A stretch of 64,000 nt of DNA from Dolomedes plantarius (GCA_907164885.2 OU015498.1:91243233-91307232); one strand, 5' to 3'; shown: positions 36,756-48,960, counted from the first letter of the stretch. Numbers and translations are program-made. Notes: generated by a model from the sequence alone, not told the origin.

Positions 36756-37710
36756 CTAGCATTATTGCCCGGCGTTGCCCGGGTAGGTATATAGATATAA
36801 AATATTTCATGCATTCCATCAAAAAAATACTGGGCTGTACTCCCGCTCTTCATGTTCATCTGGCCAGACAGAATGCGCTTAGCGCGTTTCTACTGAAATG
36901 ATATACAAACAATAAGAAAGAAAGAAACTTGGAGCCTGCGGATCTTCGTCTGATTTTATTGAGAATTAATAACACCGTGTTGCGTGATTCGCACGTTTGG
37001 ATTGAATAAGTTTACTGTTAAATTATATTTGTTAGATACTGTTCAATTAGATTTTTTTGATCCACTGTTTAATAAGAAATAAGTTTTATAATTTACATTT
37101 GCCTTTATTATTCATTTTTCCCTTAAAAACGCACTTTTTTCCATTTCACCCAAGAGGTAAAGTGCAAGATGCGTTATCCCCTTTATTTAATCAAAGTAAG
37201 GCTTCATTCCCCATGAAGCCTTTTTCCTTAAGCTTGTATGTTTTGTAAGAAATGTTTTGAATCAGATGTATTACCTGTGAGTAATGTTCTCAAAGGCTCG
37301 GGTGGTTCTTGAATTGTAGGCAATAGTACTTACTCATTACTGCAACATATAGCAGAGCCAGGAAAGTTGTGTTTATCTGGGGAGCCAGAGCCGAAGGTCA
37401 TTTTCAACCCTCTTTCTCCCGCGCTTTGGAATTTGACCCCCCCCCCCTCGTCATCTTCAAACCACCCCTCTTAACGCAGCTGGTTGAAGGGAATCCACAG
37501 GGGGTAGACGCACCTCTATCGGGCACAAAAAACATTAAAAAATTAATTTTAAAAAAAGTAATTGAGCCCCAAATTTTGTTTTTCCTGATTTAAGTTTCTC
37601 GTTTCCAAAACATTAACTGTGCCGAATTTGGTCCCGGTGGGTGAAACAGTCTATGATTCTATAGCGGACAAACAAACAGACAAGCTCTTTTATATATATA
37701 TATATATATA
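36756..37710 (-). mobile_element. Helitron-like element, minus-strand copy
   Basis: Read on minus, it ends with the hairpin CCCGGGCAACGCCGGG, then CAATAATG and CTAG/T, the T being position 36755 on plus. The 5' region (TATAAAAGAGCTTGTCTG, TTGTCCGCTATA, TTCGGCACAGTTAATGTTT) matches the plus-strand copy at 38981-39852. The exact 5' base is lost in a TA tract at 37689-37714. No Rep/helicase coding. Confidence 0.75.
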
Positions 37711-37714
37711 TACA

Positions 37715-38929
37715 CACTCAAGAGCCAAAACATTATGACCACCAATACATTTTGCAATGAATTCGCCTGGATGACGTGGAAGGCACGTGATCAGGTGGAA
37801 GTGGTATTTAACTGCTGCTGGAGAGTCTGAAGAATCATTATTTCACTTACTTCTGTGTGTGATGGGAAAGGCTGCGGATCTAGGCGACTTTGATAGAGGG
37901 CAGATTGTAATGGCTCGAAGGCTCGGAACAAGTATTTCTGAAACTGCACGACTCGTGGGTTGTTCGCGACCTACAGTTGTTAGTACTTATGCAAAGTGGA
38001 TCAATGACGGTGAAACCAGCAGTAGACGACATGGTGTTGGACGTCCACACGCTATCAAAGAAAAAGGTCGTCGGAGACTGTCTCGCATGGTGAAGCAAAA
38101 CCGGAGCCAGACAGTGGCTCAGCTGACAGCCCAATACAATGCAGGGCCAAGTAGAATAGTATCGCAGCACACTGTCAGCGGACACTGTTGGATATGGGGC
38201 TACGCAGCAAACGTCCCACTCGTGTTCCTTTGCTGACCAAGCGTCATCGCCAACTGCGCCTGCGCTGGGCCCGGGAATATCGCGACTGGTCCATGGATCA
38301 GTGGGAGAGAGTTGCCTGGTCAGATGAATCACGGTTTGTCATTCATCACGCCGATGGCCGTGTCAGGATACGCCGTCTTCCAGGCGAACTGTTGCTCCCT
38401 CAATGTACAGTAGGTCATACACAGGCCGGTGTTGGCGGCATTATGCTTTGGTGGACGTTCTCTTGGGCGTCTCTGGGACCCGTGGTTGTGGTAGAGCAGA
38501 CCATGAATGCTACAGGGTATCTGAACATCATTGCGGACCAGTTGCACCCTTACATGGCCTCTGTTTTTCCAGCTGGAAATGGAATGTTCCAACAGGACAA
38601 CGCCCCGTGTCAAAAGGCTAAAATTGTGTTGGAGTGATTCCAGGAACATGATGCTGAATTCCAGTTAATGTCCTGGCCGCCTAACTCACCGGATCTCAAT
38701 CCGATAGAACACATTTGGGATGTTATGGGACGGCAACTCAGAGTTCAAAGACCACCAATTTGCAATATCTCGGATTTGCGTGACCGTTGCTTAAACATCT
38801 GGTACAATCTGTCTCCGGCCATCTACCAAGGACTTGTGGCATCCATGCCAAGGCGGGTCGAAGCTGTGTTGCGCGCCAAAGGTGAGCCAACTCGTTATTG
38901 ACAGGTGGTCATAATGTTTTGGGTCTTGA

Positions 38930-38932
<3 letters not shown>
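37715..38932 (+). mobile_element. Tc1/mariner-superfamily transposon between Helitron copies
   Basis: TIRs CACTCAAGAGCCAAAACATT (37715) and inverted CACTCAAGACCCAAAACATT (38932 inward) extend through ATGACCACC. TA follows the right end; on the left two extra bases (CA) separate the TIR from TA, probably microsatellite slippage. The 1218-bp element encodes a DD36E-type transposase. Confidence 0.92.
37862..38901 (+). pseudogene. DD36E-type transposase, two lesions
   Basis: ATG at 37862 opens [20 protein letters not shown], with helix-turn-helix [20 protein letters not shown] frameshift at about 38190 separates [11 protein letters not shown] from [17 protein letters not shown]. The first Asp is in AWSDESRF and the second in FQQDNAPCQ. 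An in-frame TGA (38635-38637) stands where a Trp codon is likely. The Glu is in SPDLNPIEHIW. Counting codons gives 36 residues between the second Asp and the Glu, not the 34 of Tc1. DD36E has been reported as a distinct Tc1/mariner family (Incomer). The frame ends at 38901 (GEPTRY). Only two lesions suggest recent decay. Confidence 0.9.

Positions 38933-38980
<48 letters not shown>
38933..38980. repeat. (TA)n microsatellite between transposons
   Basis: About 48 bases of TA exactly filling the gap between the Tc1-like right end and the Helitron 5' end. Confidence 0.95.
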
Positions 38981-39999
<1,019 letters not shown>

Positions 40000-40047
40000 A
40001 CACACTGTCAAACTTGTCTAGACGGCTATTTCTTCCGGAAATAAATA

Positions 40048-40052
40048 AATAA

Positions 40053-40119
<67 letters not shown>
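40048..40119. repeat. (TA)n microsatellite
   Basis: AAAT repeats leading into about 62 bases of TA. Confidence 0.95.
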
Positions 40120-40121
<2 letters not shown>

Positions 40122-40357
40122 AATCAGATTATTTTTAATGACTCGTCCGTCACTTTAAGTACGACTTAGACGAATCTGAGTCAGAGTTTGTAGGGGAACC
40201 GGTTTCTCGCCGAATGACCTGCTGGACACGTTTTGCTGTCCTAGGCTGGCAACAATACTAGGGAGAGGAGGATTTTCAGATTTGCTCGGTACTACTTGAA
40301 ACTTCGTGTGTGATCGTTACATGTGCTGATCGCTAAGCTAGAATGTTTGCTTCAAAG

Positions 40358-40470
<113 letters not shown>

Positions 40471-40597
40471 TTGTAACGTTCTCCTTTCATGAGTTCTTTC
40501 CTCGTTTGCTTTTCATTTACAATATATAAAGGAACTCTACACAACAGAAATATATTAGTTTATATTTGTTCTAAAACTTAGGGCTTGGACACTCAAT

Positions 40598-40800
40598 CGG
40601 AGTGTCACCAATTATTAATAACCCTCTACGATTACAATACATTCAACACTGTCCTTTACATAGCCTCTTCAGACAACAGAAAGATTTTATCTAATCTGTT
40701 TCAAATCGAGAGCTTTGACGGGTTCGGAGACATCTCATTCGGGATGTCTCCGATTCTTACAACCCTCTCCGATTACACCCAACACTGCGATTGCTCTTAG
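40598..40800. repeat. Imperfect duplication of a 55-bp block
   Basis: CGGAGTGTCACCAATTATTA plus ATAACCCTCTACGATTACAA recurs 140 bp downstream as CGGGATGTCTCCGATTCTTA plus CAACCCTCTCCGATTACACC. An open frame of 71 codons crosses the block but has no ATG and no recognised domain. Confidence 0.5.
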
Positions 40801-40884
40801 AATAATGCGATTACACTTTCATTTGCGTTCCCTCTGAATATACCACGAACAACATTATCTGTTCGAAACTGAGTTGCCCTACAA

Positions 40885-41040
40885 TAAGCAAGCCGGGCAG
40901 CGTAGTGCGTCCGCCCAGCTTGGCAAGTCTAGGGGTTGAAGCTTAGGTATGTGCAAAATCAACCCTCCCCCATGCAAAGGCTCCAAAGAAAGATGGAGGA
41001 TCTCGTGACGTCAACCCCACCCCAACCGGCCACTACACAC
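40885..41040 (+). repeat. tRNA-SINE-like sequence (weak)
   Basis: GGGCAGCGTAGTGCGTCC resembles an A-box region, and GGGGTTGAAGCTTAGG about 30 bases later a decayed B box. It is followed by GGATCTCGTGACGTCAACCC and a CA run. No target duplication was found. Confidence 0.3.
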
Positions 41041-41666
41041 ACATACACAGAGTACACAAACAAAATGTCCAATTCATAAATAGAGATCCATTTAAAATAC
41101 TCTATCTGCAAGACATACATGGCAGCAATTATACGACGCAGTTCACATTATCTGCGAGTAGAATATACGAGCATCTCATCTTTGATGGGTAGACGAAATA
41201 TTAAAAATTATCCGAAAGAATGTCAACAACAGTCGCAGACATCTTACAGACGAGTTCTACCTGTTTCGTTATAATTATCATAATATCTAAATCATTTAAA
41301 AACTCTAAATTATTATATATGTATTTTTTTAATACGCTACACGATTTTAATTAAATTGATATCAATTAACAAGCAATTTTTAATATATAAATGAAGTCTT
41401 AGATACACACATACACAAATTGCAATAAGTAAACATCACACGCATTCTAGGTGCTATGCCAAAACAGTAAGTTATGACTTATAAAAACAAACTTTGCAGT
41501 ATATATATCCAGGTACCTCTATATTTACCTCTAATTACCTATCGGTTTATTTATATATCTGATAACACCCATGCACATATAAAAAATTCTAATATATAAG
41601 TCATTGTTAGAATTCAAAGAAATACTCCGTGCTGAAAGTTATTCGAAAATTGAAAATTTCTCATAT

Positions 41667-41736
41667 CGCCAGTATATTTCAGTTGAAAGAACACTGACCT
41701 CCAGAATTGGAGACCCGGGTTCGAATCCCTACCAGG
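41667..41736 (+). repeat. tRNA-Trp-like pseudogene or SINE head
   Basis: A 70-base tRNA-like sequence has the D-arm TTTCAGTTGAAAGAACACT, the anticodon arm GACCTCCAGAATTGGAG (anticodon CCA in loop position) and a perfect B box GGTTCGAATCCC. The acceptor stem pairs poorly and the anticodon stem is imperfect, so it is not a functional tRNA gene. No following tail was recognised. Confidence 0.6.
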
Positions 41737-41849
41737 CAAGAGACCGTTACAACATTCTTACATAGTATAATTCTCTGGAGAGATCAGACTGAACCCTCTT
41801 GAAAACAAAAGCTTTAAAATAATCAATATCCTAAACACAATCTTAGATC

Positions 41850-42845
41850 CACTTATTCTCAAACGTTGTGCAGCGGCACTTTAAGGTGCTACTTTTTTTT
41901 TTTTTTTTTTTTTGGGGGGGGGGGGAGGGAAGGGGGATAAACAAAAACGTATTTGCAGGGCCCACTTAAAGCAAATGTTAAGTTGAATTAATTACTCAGA
42001 TCGATGCACGCGTTCATGAGCTACCATAACGCCCACAACTTCTTAGGTTTGATATCAGATATTTGTGCTCTAAGCATCCATCGCAAGTCTCACAGTAATA
42101 AAACAAAACTCTTTTTTAGCGATCGCCATTGTAGTCCTCTAGTGTAATACTAAACTAAATCCAATGGTTATTTTTGAAATTGTATTAATATACCCTTTTC
42201 TGGTGCTTGTTACTTATATCTTTCAATTATTGAATAAAATCAACAACGGAGTCTGTATTTATTTGAACTTAAATTGAACATGTTCCTGATATATATTCCA
42301 CTTTAATATATTTTTAAAAAATTGACGAAAAACAAACAAAAAAAACTAAATTTCTAACAAGGTTGCTCTACGTTTCTAATCTCATCCAAAAGGGTGGTAC
42401 CGCAAACACAATAATTACAAGATAAAAAGAACTTTTTATATACCAGGTTTTTAAATTTTCTGCTGGATCATATAAACTTGACAATTCTATGTATTAATAA
42501 ATACTTTTTTAAAATTTTTTTGATGAATTATCCCATCAACTTGAAAGAAAATGAAGTTAATTGGAAGTTAACTTGCGTTTAACTTTTCGTTCCCGTTCCG
42601 GCCGATAGATGGCTGCACCAGTCTACAAAACAAAATTAACTGAAAATAAATTCAATTCTGCTTACAGATGGCTAAAAGTATTAAAATAATGCATTGTCAT
42701 CGTGTTCTGAGCTATTCTAAAAGTTTCAAAAGTCTAGCTAGTCGGGAAGTTAGTTCGATTGCAAGATTTGTACTGGACAAACACACACACAAACAAGAAA
42801 GCGAGTTAATAAAAACATGGTAAATAAAAAGGTTGGGAATCTCTG
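41850..42845. mobile_element. Possible eroded hAT element holding repeat copy B
   Basis: The left end CACTTATTCTCAAACGTTGT and the inverted right end (CAGAGATTCCCAACCTTTTT) share a hAT-like pattern. No matching 8-bp flanks remain. The dispersed repeat at 42411-42821 lies within it near the right end. The two ends may belong to different elements. Confidence 0.35.
42411..42821 (-). repeat. Dispersed ACCATGTTTTTATTAAC repeat, copy B
   Basis: Inverted relative to copies A and C, sharing all their landmarks from ATAATTACAAGATAAAAAG at its left to TTAATAAAAACATGGTAAAT at its right. Confidence 0.85.
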
Positions 42846-42922
42846 ATCTGCAATGTCATATCAATATGTCACGTCAATCAATATATGACGATAATGTTGT
42901 AATTACGTATTAATACGCTATA

Positions 42923-43394
42923 CCGGGTGGGCAAAAAGTCCATGGAAACTTTAAAAATTCATAAAAACCGGAAAAATAACCAAAATAAAAAAATGTTTGC
43001 AGAGTTAGCATCGCTTGGTCACAGGAATTTTTTTAAGACAGGATAAAAACTGCCAACAGGTGGCGTTGACGTACACAAGTCAAAGGGGTCAATCATCCCT
43101 GGTGTACCTATCTGGTCCATCCAATCTGTTGGAACTGAAAGATGCGATCCGCCAGAGGTGTCATGTATATATTCGGACCTGCTGCACTCTGCCGTTGCTG
43201 GATTTGTGACTCGCCTGCAATATATTATCCCTGTGGTGGGGGTCATGTGGAACACCTACTGCTGTAATGAACGATTTAGAATCATTCTTTTCGTTATTTG
43301 CGTATCTTTTTTTGACTTGTGTACGTCAGCGCCCCCTGTCAGCTGTTTTTTCCTGTCATAAAAAAATCCCCGTGACCTCGCGATGCGAACCCTG

Positions 43395-43430
<36 letters not shown>

Positions 43431-43489
43431 GGTTATTTTTCCGGTTTTTATCAATTTTTAAAGTTTCTACGGACTTTTCGCCCACCCGA
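42923..43489 (+). mobile_element. Mariner-like deletion derivative with long TIRs
   Basis: TIRs of about 165 bp begin YCGGGTGGGCRAAAAGTCCR, continue through AAACTTTAAAAATT and AAAAACCGGAAAAATAACCA, and reach GCTGACGTACACAAGTC. TA flanks both ends (42921-42922, 43490-43491). Organisation matches the 25218-26803 element, but most of the gene is deleted. Confidence 0.9.
43083..43260 (+). pseudogene. Mariner transposase C-terminal remnant
   Basis: The frame reads LVYLSGPSNLLELKDAIRQR, then, after a shift near 43180, DLLHSAVAGFVTRLQYIIPV. This matches the C-terminal end of the 25218-26803 transposase (LAALKDAIRQNVSVI; LLNAVNGVVTRL). All catalytic residues are missing. It shows that this short element derives from the same mariner lineage by internal deletion. 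Confidence 0.8.
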
Positions 43490-43491
43490 TA

Positions 43492-44585
43492 GTATCAGTA
43501 TGTTGTATTTGCAAATCAATATATATCACGTCATATCAATATATGACGATAATGCTGTAATTACGTTCGTTCCATAAATAAGTTTAAGAGACATTTGCGT
43601 TGAGTGTGAGAAAAGTTTTTTTTTTAAAATAATGTGCGCCAAACGAGAAATTCGCAGGTTTATCGCACAGTAACATTGTTCCCTTTTTTTTTTTTTACCG
43701 TAAAAAAAAAAAAATAACTACGGACATTCCATGGAAGAAGGATTTGAGCAGTGCCTCTGGTATAGCCCTTTAAGAAAGGCATTTCTTCCTTAGGCTTCGT
43801 GCCCTCAAGTTACGTTATCATTCATGAATAAACATACATCACCCTAGACATAAGATTCTCCTTTTCCCTACAAGCAGAATAATAATTACTCAGACAGGAG
43901 GTGGGAGGAAAGGCTTAAATCGTATTTTTAGACAAGGAAATACTGATTTTATGAAAAGACGCATATGAAGCAGATATTCGAAAACATCTCTAAGTAATAA
44001 AAGAAAAAAAACAAATAAAATCGAACTTATTTCAAGGAAAATTCAAGACTCGGGAATATTCGTGCTAAAAATTTAAAACCCTGTCACATAAAACGTCTAT
44101 GCATAGCAGACGATTTAGCTATTTCTTTTCGCCTGACGTCACTTCCTGAGACATCAACTCACCCGGAAATCTTTCGGCTGCAACAGGTGCATGTAGGGAA
44201 ATTTTTCTTTTTGTTGTTGTTCTATTTCGTCGCGTGTCCTTTACCATTATTTTATTTCTTTTTCTTGAGCAGCGCGTGTTCCATGTTAAACACACCTGTT
44301 GAACGGGTGGCTTTGAAGCACTTCTCGGCGTAACCCGATATGTGGGGATAGGGGTTACGCATAATGAACTCACGTCAATGTCACGTGGTGCTGATATTAT
44401 TTTAAGTGTTCTTACTTTTTAAAGCTCGTCTGTCGCATTCTGCGGCAGAAGATAAACAGATGCAAAAAACTAACAAAGTGTGAGGTATTATATGTACAAT
44501 AAATAAACAAAAAAGTATTCCAAGCGTCCTGAAATCTGTCTGAACACCTACACATGATTTTTTTTTTCAACATGCTGGACAATGG
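43492..44585. other. No gene confirmed
   Basis: Mostly AT-rich. Around 44119-44373 a GC-richer patch has an 84-codon minus-strand frame. A donor-like TTCCGG/GTGAGTTG lies in it, near a CRE site at 44134-44141. There is no recognised domain; it could be a gene 5' region. Confidence 0.4.
44134..44141. promoter_or_regulatory. Possible CRE site with adjacent ETS-like motif
   Basis: TGACGTCA, the palindromic ATF/CREB site, is followed directly by CTTCCTG, giving a composite CRE-ETS arrangement seen in animal promoters. A single match in 64 kb of AT-rich DNA is only weak evidence; a nearby exon would strengthen it. Confidence 0.3.
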
Positions 44586-44593
44586 CTCTAGGG

Positions 44594-45439
44594 CAGGGGT
44601 GGACAACCTTATTGAGAGTGCAGGACAAAATTAGCCAAATCTCTGATACAAAATTTTTCCACGTGCCAACATTTCTTGAAATCATATAATTTGATATCTG
44701 GATATTTGATTTGTCAGTGATAATGTAAATCGTGTAAAAAAACTGAATGAAAAAAATTACTACAGGTTTTTACGAAAAAGTGTTTTTGTGGATATTTTGT
44801 AAGTATAATTTTAACTGTCAAACATATTAACACAATTTAAAGACACTATTATTAGCAACAACACAAAAAGTTAACACTAACTGTTATTTTTTTCGATTAA
44901 ATGGTCATTATTTTTCCCAGTTATATATTTGTATGAAACACAGTAAAAGGTCATTACAGATAATCTTTTGCTGATTTTAAATACCTTATAAATTATATAT
45001 AAAAAAGAAGATTTATTTACCTTCAAAACTACATTTAAAAAAACCCTGAACCTTTGCTACTTTCAAAAGAAAACGTCAGAAAAAACTAGAGACAGAAAAC
45101 TTGTTGACTCTTATATATTATCAGTGGAACTTTTGGTGCTGCAGCATTGATGACAGAGATTTTATATCGGGTTTATATTTAGTTACCTTGAGAGATATGC
45201 ATGCACTACTAATTTCATCCATCAAGTTACTCCTGTTACAAGACTTAACAAAGTTCATCACTGGGAACAAAGATTCACATGTAGACGAAAATATGGATAG
45301 TAACGCTGCTGCAAGTTTTTTAAACGGACATAGTTAGTTGCTAATTGAAAATAAATTTGACAAGGACTTGTTTCTCGTGTCAAAAACAAGTCAACGACGT
45401 GCCATAAATGGCACGCGTGCCAAGGGTTGACCACCCCTG
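44594..45439. mobile_element. hAT element 1 of 3, 846 bp
   Basis: The left end CAGGGGTGGACAACCTTATT and the inverted right end (CAGGGGTGGTCAACCCTTGG) form a hAT TIR. Perfect 8-bp CTCTAGGG duplications lie at 44586-44593 and 45440-45447. Interior AT-rich; no transposase motif identified. Confidence 0.95.
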
Positions 45440-45447
45440 CTCTAGGG

Positions 45448-46282
45448 CAGAGCTCCGCAACCTTTTATTTTCCACGGCACAACAACGTTTTTTTTTCGAT
45501 AATTCCGCGGCACACCACAAGAAAAAGCTTGCAAATATATAAATTACAATAAATACGTATATGTTTTTATTAGATAAAAAAACACAACAAAATAGCTCGA
45601 TGTATCAAGATAATTATAATATTTAAATTTTATATAAATCATTTTGAACTGTACACCAACACAAGAACAAAAATATAAAATTATAGTTTAAAGTAAAAAA
45701 AAATTTCTTTTAAATTTTTATATTAAAATTTGTTTTTAGGTTTTTACTTAAGCCTAATAAATCAAAGTTAATTTAAACATAACTAATTTATTAATGAGAT
45801 ATTTGAGATTGTTTTGATAAATATGCGTTTTATATTTGGCTCTACAGAGCAAGCTCCTCTATGTTTGGCTCTAAGAGCTACAGATCATGGTCACGGCCCT
45901 TTAAATATGATCGTTTGTCATTTTCAATTAGAAGCAGTGTCGAAAAACTTTGTTCGCATAAGTATCTCGTAGAAAATGGGAGAAAAATTGTAATGGCCTT
46001 GTCAGAAATTTGTGGATATTCTTTCTTAACTGAAGTCCAGAAATATGACGCTCGAACATACAAACAATGTATGGTTAACAACATGTTTTTGTTTTATGTA
46101 TAATTTCGACCCAGAAAAATTGCATATTAACAAAAAGTTAGAGGAACACTTTACTTAGAAAAATTTCTATTTAATGCGGTGGTTAATTTTTTTATTATCA
46201 TAATCGATAAAATCACCGCGGCACAGTCAAGATCACCTCGCGGCACACTAGTGTGTCACGGCACAGCGGTTGCGGAGCACTG
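45448..46282 (-). mobile_element. hAT element 2 of 3, 835 bp
   Basis: The left end CAGAGCTCCGCAACCTTTTA and the inverted right end (CAGTGCTCCGCAACCGCTGT) form a hAT TIR, with CGGCAC-type repeats inside both ends. It is flanked by CTCTAGGG at 45440-45447 (shared with element 1) and 46283-46290. It contains a hAT transposase C-terminal fragment on the minus strand. Confidence 0.95.
45878..46100 (-). pseudogene. hAT transposase dimerisation-domain fragment
   Basis: The minus-strand frame contains YFWTSVKKEYPQISDKAI, then TIFLPFSTRYLCEQSFSTLL and LIENDKRSYLKGRDHDL. The FxSTYLCExxFS core followed by KxxxRSxL is the hallmark of the C-terminal hAT dimerisation region. The catalytic core and zinc finger are missing. 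The residual frame is open for about 68 codons and ends at 45878. Confidence 0.85.
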
Positions 46283-46290
46283 CTCTAGGG

Positions 46291-47655
46291 CATCGGTTCT
46301 GAATCGGTGGTCCGAGGTCTACGGGTAGAAATCCAAGTAGCGGTCCGCGAAGTCAGCACTGGTAAAAATAAATAAATAAATAAATAAAAATAGATATAAA
46401 AAAAAGAGGTTTCATCGCTTTAAAACGTCTGAAAATTCCAGAATTTTACAAATCTGTGAACAAAATTTTCTTGTTGGTCAGAATTTTTTTGTTCAAATTC
46501 AAAAAAATTCCGTATTTCTTTCGTTTCTTCACCTTTCGAGCACGAAAAATTAAAAATCTCTGTTCCGTTTAAAAATCCTGTTTCTATTTCCTGTGACGCG
46601 GAGTTGCGATGTCACCGTAATTTTGCAACAGTTTTACAGCTAGTAAAGCAAATGCAAGCTCAAAATTCCCATTGTTTTTCAAATTTTCATGGGCCTGTAG
46701 GTCTGCTATTAAGTTTACTTGTAACATTTTATTACATTTGCTTATAATAGTTATAGTAATGTTTATTCAGTAACTAGCCGGGCTTCGCCCAGCTACGCTC
46801 AAGCCATCAAAGGAAGACGATGAATGAATCAAGTGAATGAATGACTCAATCGTTGTTTACAACCCAAGGGGAGAATTTGCCGTTCTTCGCGTTTGAAGAA
46901 CCTATAGAAAATGTGTGTTAAGTATCGTTCTTTAAAATTCTATTAAAAAACGAAATTTTAAGATAGAGACTTGAAATGAGGTTTATATGAATGAGAAAGC
47001 TTTCATCTTCCAGATGATGTAAATATTTTCTTTGTAAGATAAAAACTCGAAGAGCATCGACCGTAGATCCTTATATTGCGTAAATTTCTCGAAAAAGTGG
47101 GTTTAATATTTCGATGAAAATATTAGTCTGTTTTAAATTATTTTTAAAAAAATGAGGTCTTGTTTGAAGGAGAAATGTCTGCAGTCTTAGATTATAAAAA
47201 GATCAAAATTCTACGATCATTTTTTGGCGAGATATCGTAATCTGAAGTTAAAAAAACATAAAATATCCCACAAAACATAAAATAAAAAATTTTCTAGAAT
47301 AAAATTTAAAATTCGGGCTTCGAGGTGCACATTCCCATAGTCTGAATTACCCGTGTGCCAAATTTCATGGCTGTAAGTTTCATAGGCCGCACACATTGAG
47401 GCGGTACACCCGGAGAGTGTGGCCGACAGACAGACCTGGACCTTGCTTTATTAATACAGATGAAACTCCTTTTTGACTCATAAAGGTTTTGTTGGGATAA
47501 TCCCTTCCCCCGAACGATTTATTTTATTTTATTTATTTATTTTTAATTAATTAATTAATTTTTTATTTATTTATTTATTTATTTATATTTATTTATTTAT
47601 TTTTATTTATTTAAATTCAAGTAGTCCCTGATCAACAAAAGGTTAAGAACCCCTG
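46291..47655. mobile_element. hAT element 3 of 3, interrupted by a Helitron
   Basis: The left end CATCGGTTCTGAATCGGTGG and the inverted right end (CAGGGGTTCTTAACCTTTTG) form a decayed hAT TIR. The left border is the CTCTAGGG octamer (46283-46290); the right flank TTTAGGAC is not a clear duplicate. Interior sequence matches the remnant at 3826-4385. A Helitron-like element occupies 46774-47460; excluding it, the element is about 680 bp. Confidence 0.75.
46774..47460 (-). mobile_element. Helitron-like element nested in hAT 3
   Basis: On minus it starts A/TCTGTATTAATAAAGCAAGG and ends with the hairpin GCTGGGCGAAGCCCGGC (7-bp arms with one wobble) overlapping the terminal CTAG/T. Both insertion-site bases (A and T) are present. 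It is 687 bp with no Rep/helicase coding. Confidence 0.8.
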
Positions 47656-48330
47656 TTTAGGACGTCCCTACTTTTGGCCCACGGCTTTTCCAGAGCGGCC
47701 AACGAAACAATACCTCAAAAAAATCTTACGCAAAATTAAGTACACTGGTGTCCAAAATTATATCGTTATCAATTTCTTCTACAACCTCATTGCCACACTT
47801 TATTTCAATTTTTTTTTCCACTATGGTATGCACTTACAGTGCGTTTATCAGTTTATATTTATGTTTGTTTTTATGTGTTATGATGCTATCTATCACCCCA
47901 AAAAAATTTGTTAAAGAAACCTCCATTTAATTAATAAACTTAACTCACTTCCGCAAGAAGCAGAAATAAAAAGAAATACATATCAGAAAATACATTCCAG
48001 ATACATTTGCAGCCAAAGCCGGGCGAAAACATCGTGGCGCTTGAGGGAAAGTTTTAAAAATGGTCACCTTTTCGAATTTCCGGAGAGACTTTTGAGTAAT
48101 GAATGTATCGCTATTGAAAATTGTCTACATTTTGCGAAAAATATGTATTAAATAGGAAGAAAATTTTTATTTATTTTAAAGAAACATAAAAATTTAAAAA
48201 AATACAGAATTTAAAAAGCATAAAAATTAAATTAATTTGATTACAATTTGTTGCTTAATAAAATAATTACTAAATCATTCTCCGAGCCTTTATTGTAGCA
48301 AATGGCACGATAGCATCTCTATAATTTATT
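47656..48330. other. No gene recognised
   Basis: AT-rich. A lone Tc1-like terminus, TACACTGGTGTCCAAAATTA near 47740, has no inverted partner nearby, so it is a truncated element at most. Confidence 0.45.
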
Positions 48331-48749
48331 ACCATGTTTTTATTAACTTGCTTTCTTGTTTGTGTGTGTTTGTCCAGTACAAATCTTGCAATCGATTTTT
48401 AACTAACTTCCCGACTTGCTAGACATTTGAAACTTCCAGAATAGCTCAGTACACGATGACAATGCATTTTTAAAAAAATACTTTTAGCCATCTTGAAGCA
48501 GAATTGAATTCATTTTCAGTCAATTTTGTGTTGTGGACTGGTGCAGCCATCTATCGGCCGGGACGGGAACGAAAAATTAAACGCAAGTTAATTTCCAATT
48601 AATTTCATTTTCTTTCAAGTTGATGGGAAAATTCCTCAAAAAAATTTTACAAAAGTATTTATTAATACATAGAATTGTCAAGGTTATATGATTCAACAGA
48701 AAATTTAAAAACATGGTATATAAAAAGTTCTTTTTATCTTGTAATTATT
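48331..48749 (+). repeat. Dispersed ACCATGTTTTTATTAAC repeat, copy C
   Basis: Same orientation as copy A and about 85 percent identical by eye. It ends at GTAATTATT, directly before a hAT transposase fragment. Confidence 0.85.
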
Positions 48750-48754
48750 GTTTC

Positions 48755-48960
48755 TTACATCGCCTTTTCAATAGAAATTATTGCTAGATCATTCAATCGC
48801 TCTTGACTTATTGTTGTTCGTAGGTGACTCCTTAAAATTTTCAGCTATGAAAAACTGCGCTCGGCGGCTGCTACGTTTACAGGTAGAGAATTTTTAGAGC
48901 TACAACAACATCTGGAAATATGGATTCAATATTTATTTCTCGTAATCTCATATTCAGCCG
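48755..48960 (-). pseudogene. hAT transposase C-terminal fragment, zf-MYM/TTF type
   Basis: Read on minus, SLPVNVAAAERSFS, a TAG stop, then LKILRSHLRTTISQERLNDL and AIISIEKAM ending at the TAA at 48755-48757. Upstream, NIESIFPDVVVALKIL is in a second frame. The LPVxVAxAERSFSxLKxIKxxLRxxMxxxRLxxLAxxSIE pattern is the signature C-terminus of TTF/zf-MYM-type hAT transposases. One frameshift and one stop make it dead. The lineage differs from the fragments at 45878 and 56901. Confidence 0.85.

Noticed and set aside
40471..40885. Possible LTR starting TGTAACG
   Set aside because: No matching end, target duplication or primer-binding site was found; the internal repeats are explained by a local duplication.
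41667..41736. Functional tRNA-Trp gene
   Set aside because: The acceptor stem does not pair and the anticodon stem is imperfect; treated as a tRNA-like SINE head or pseudogene.
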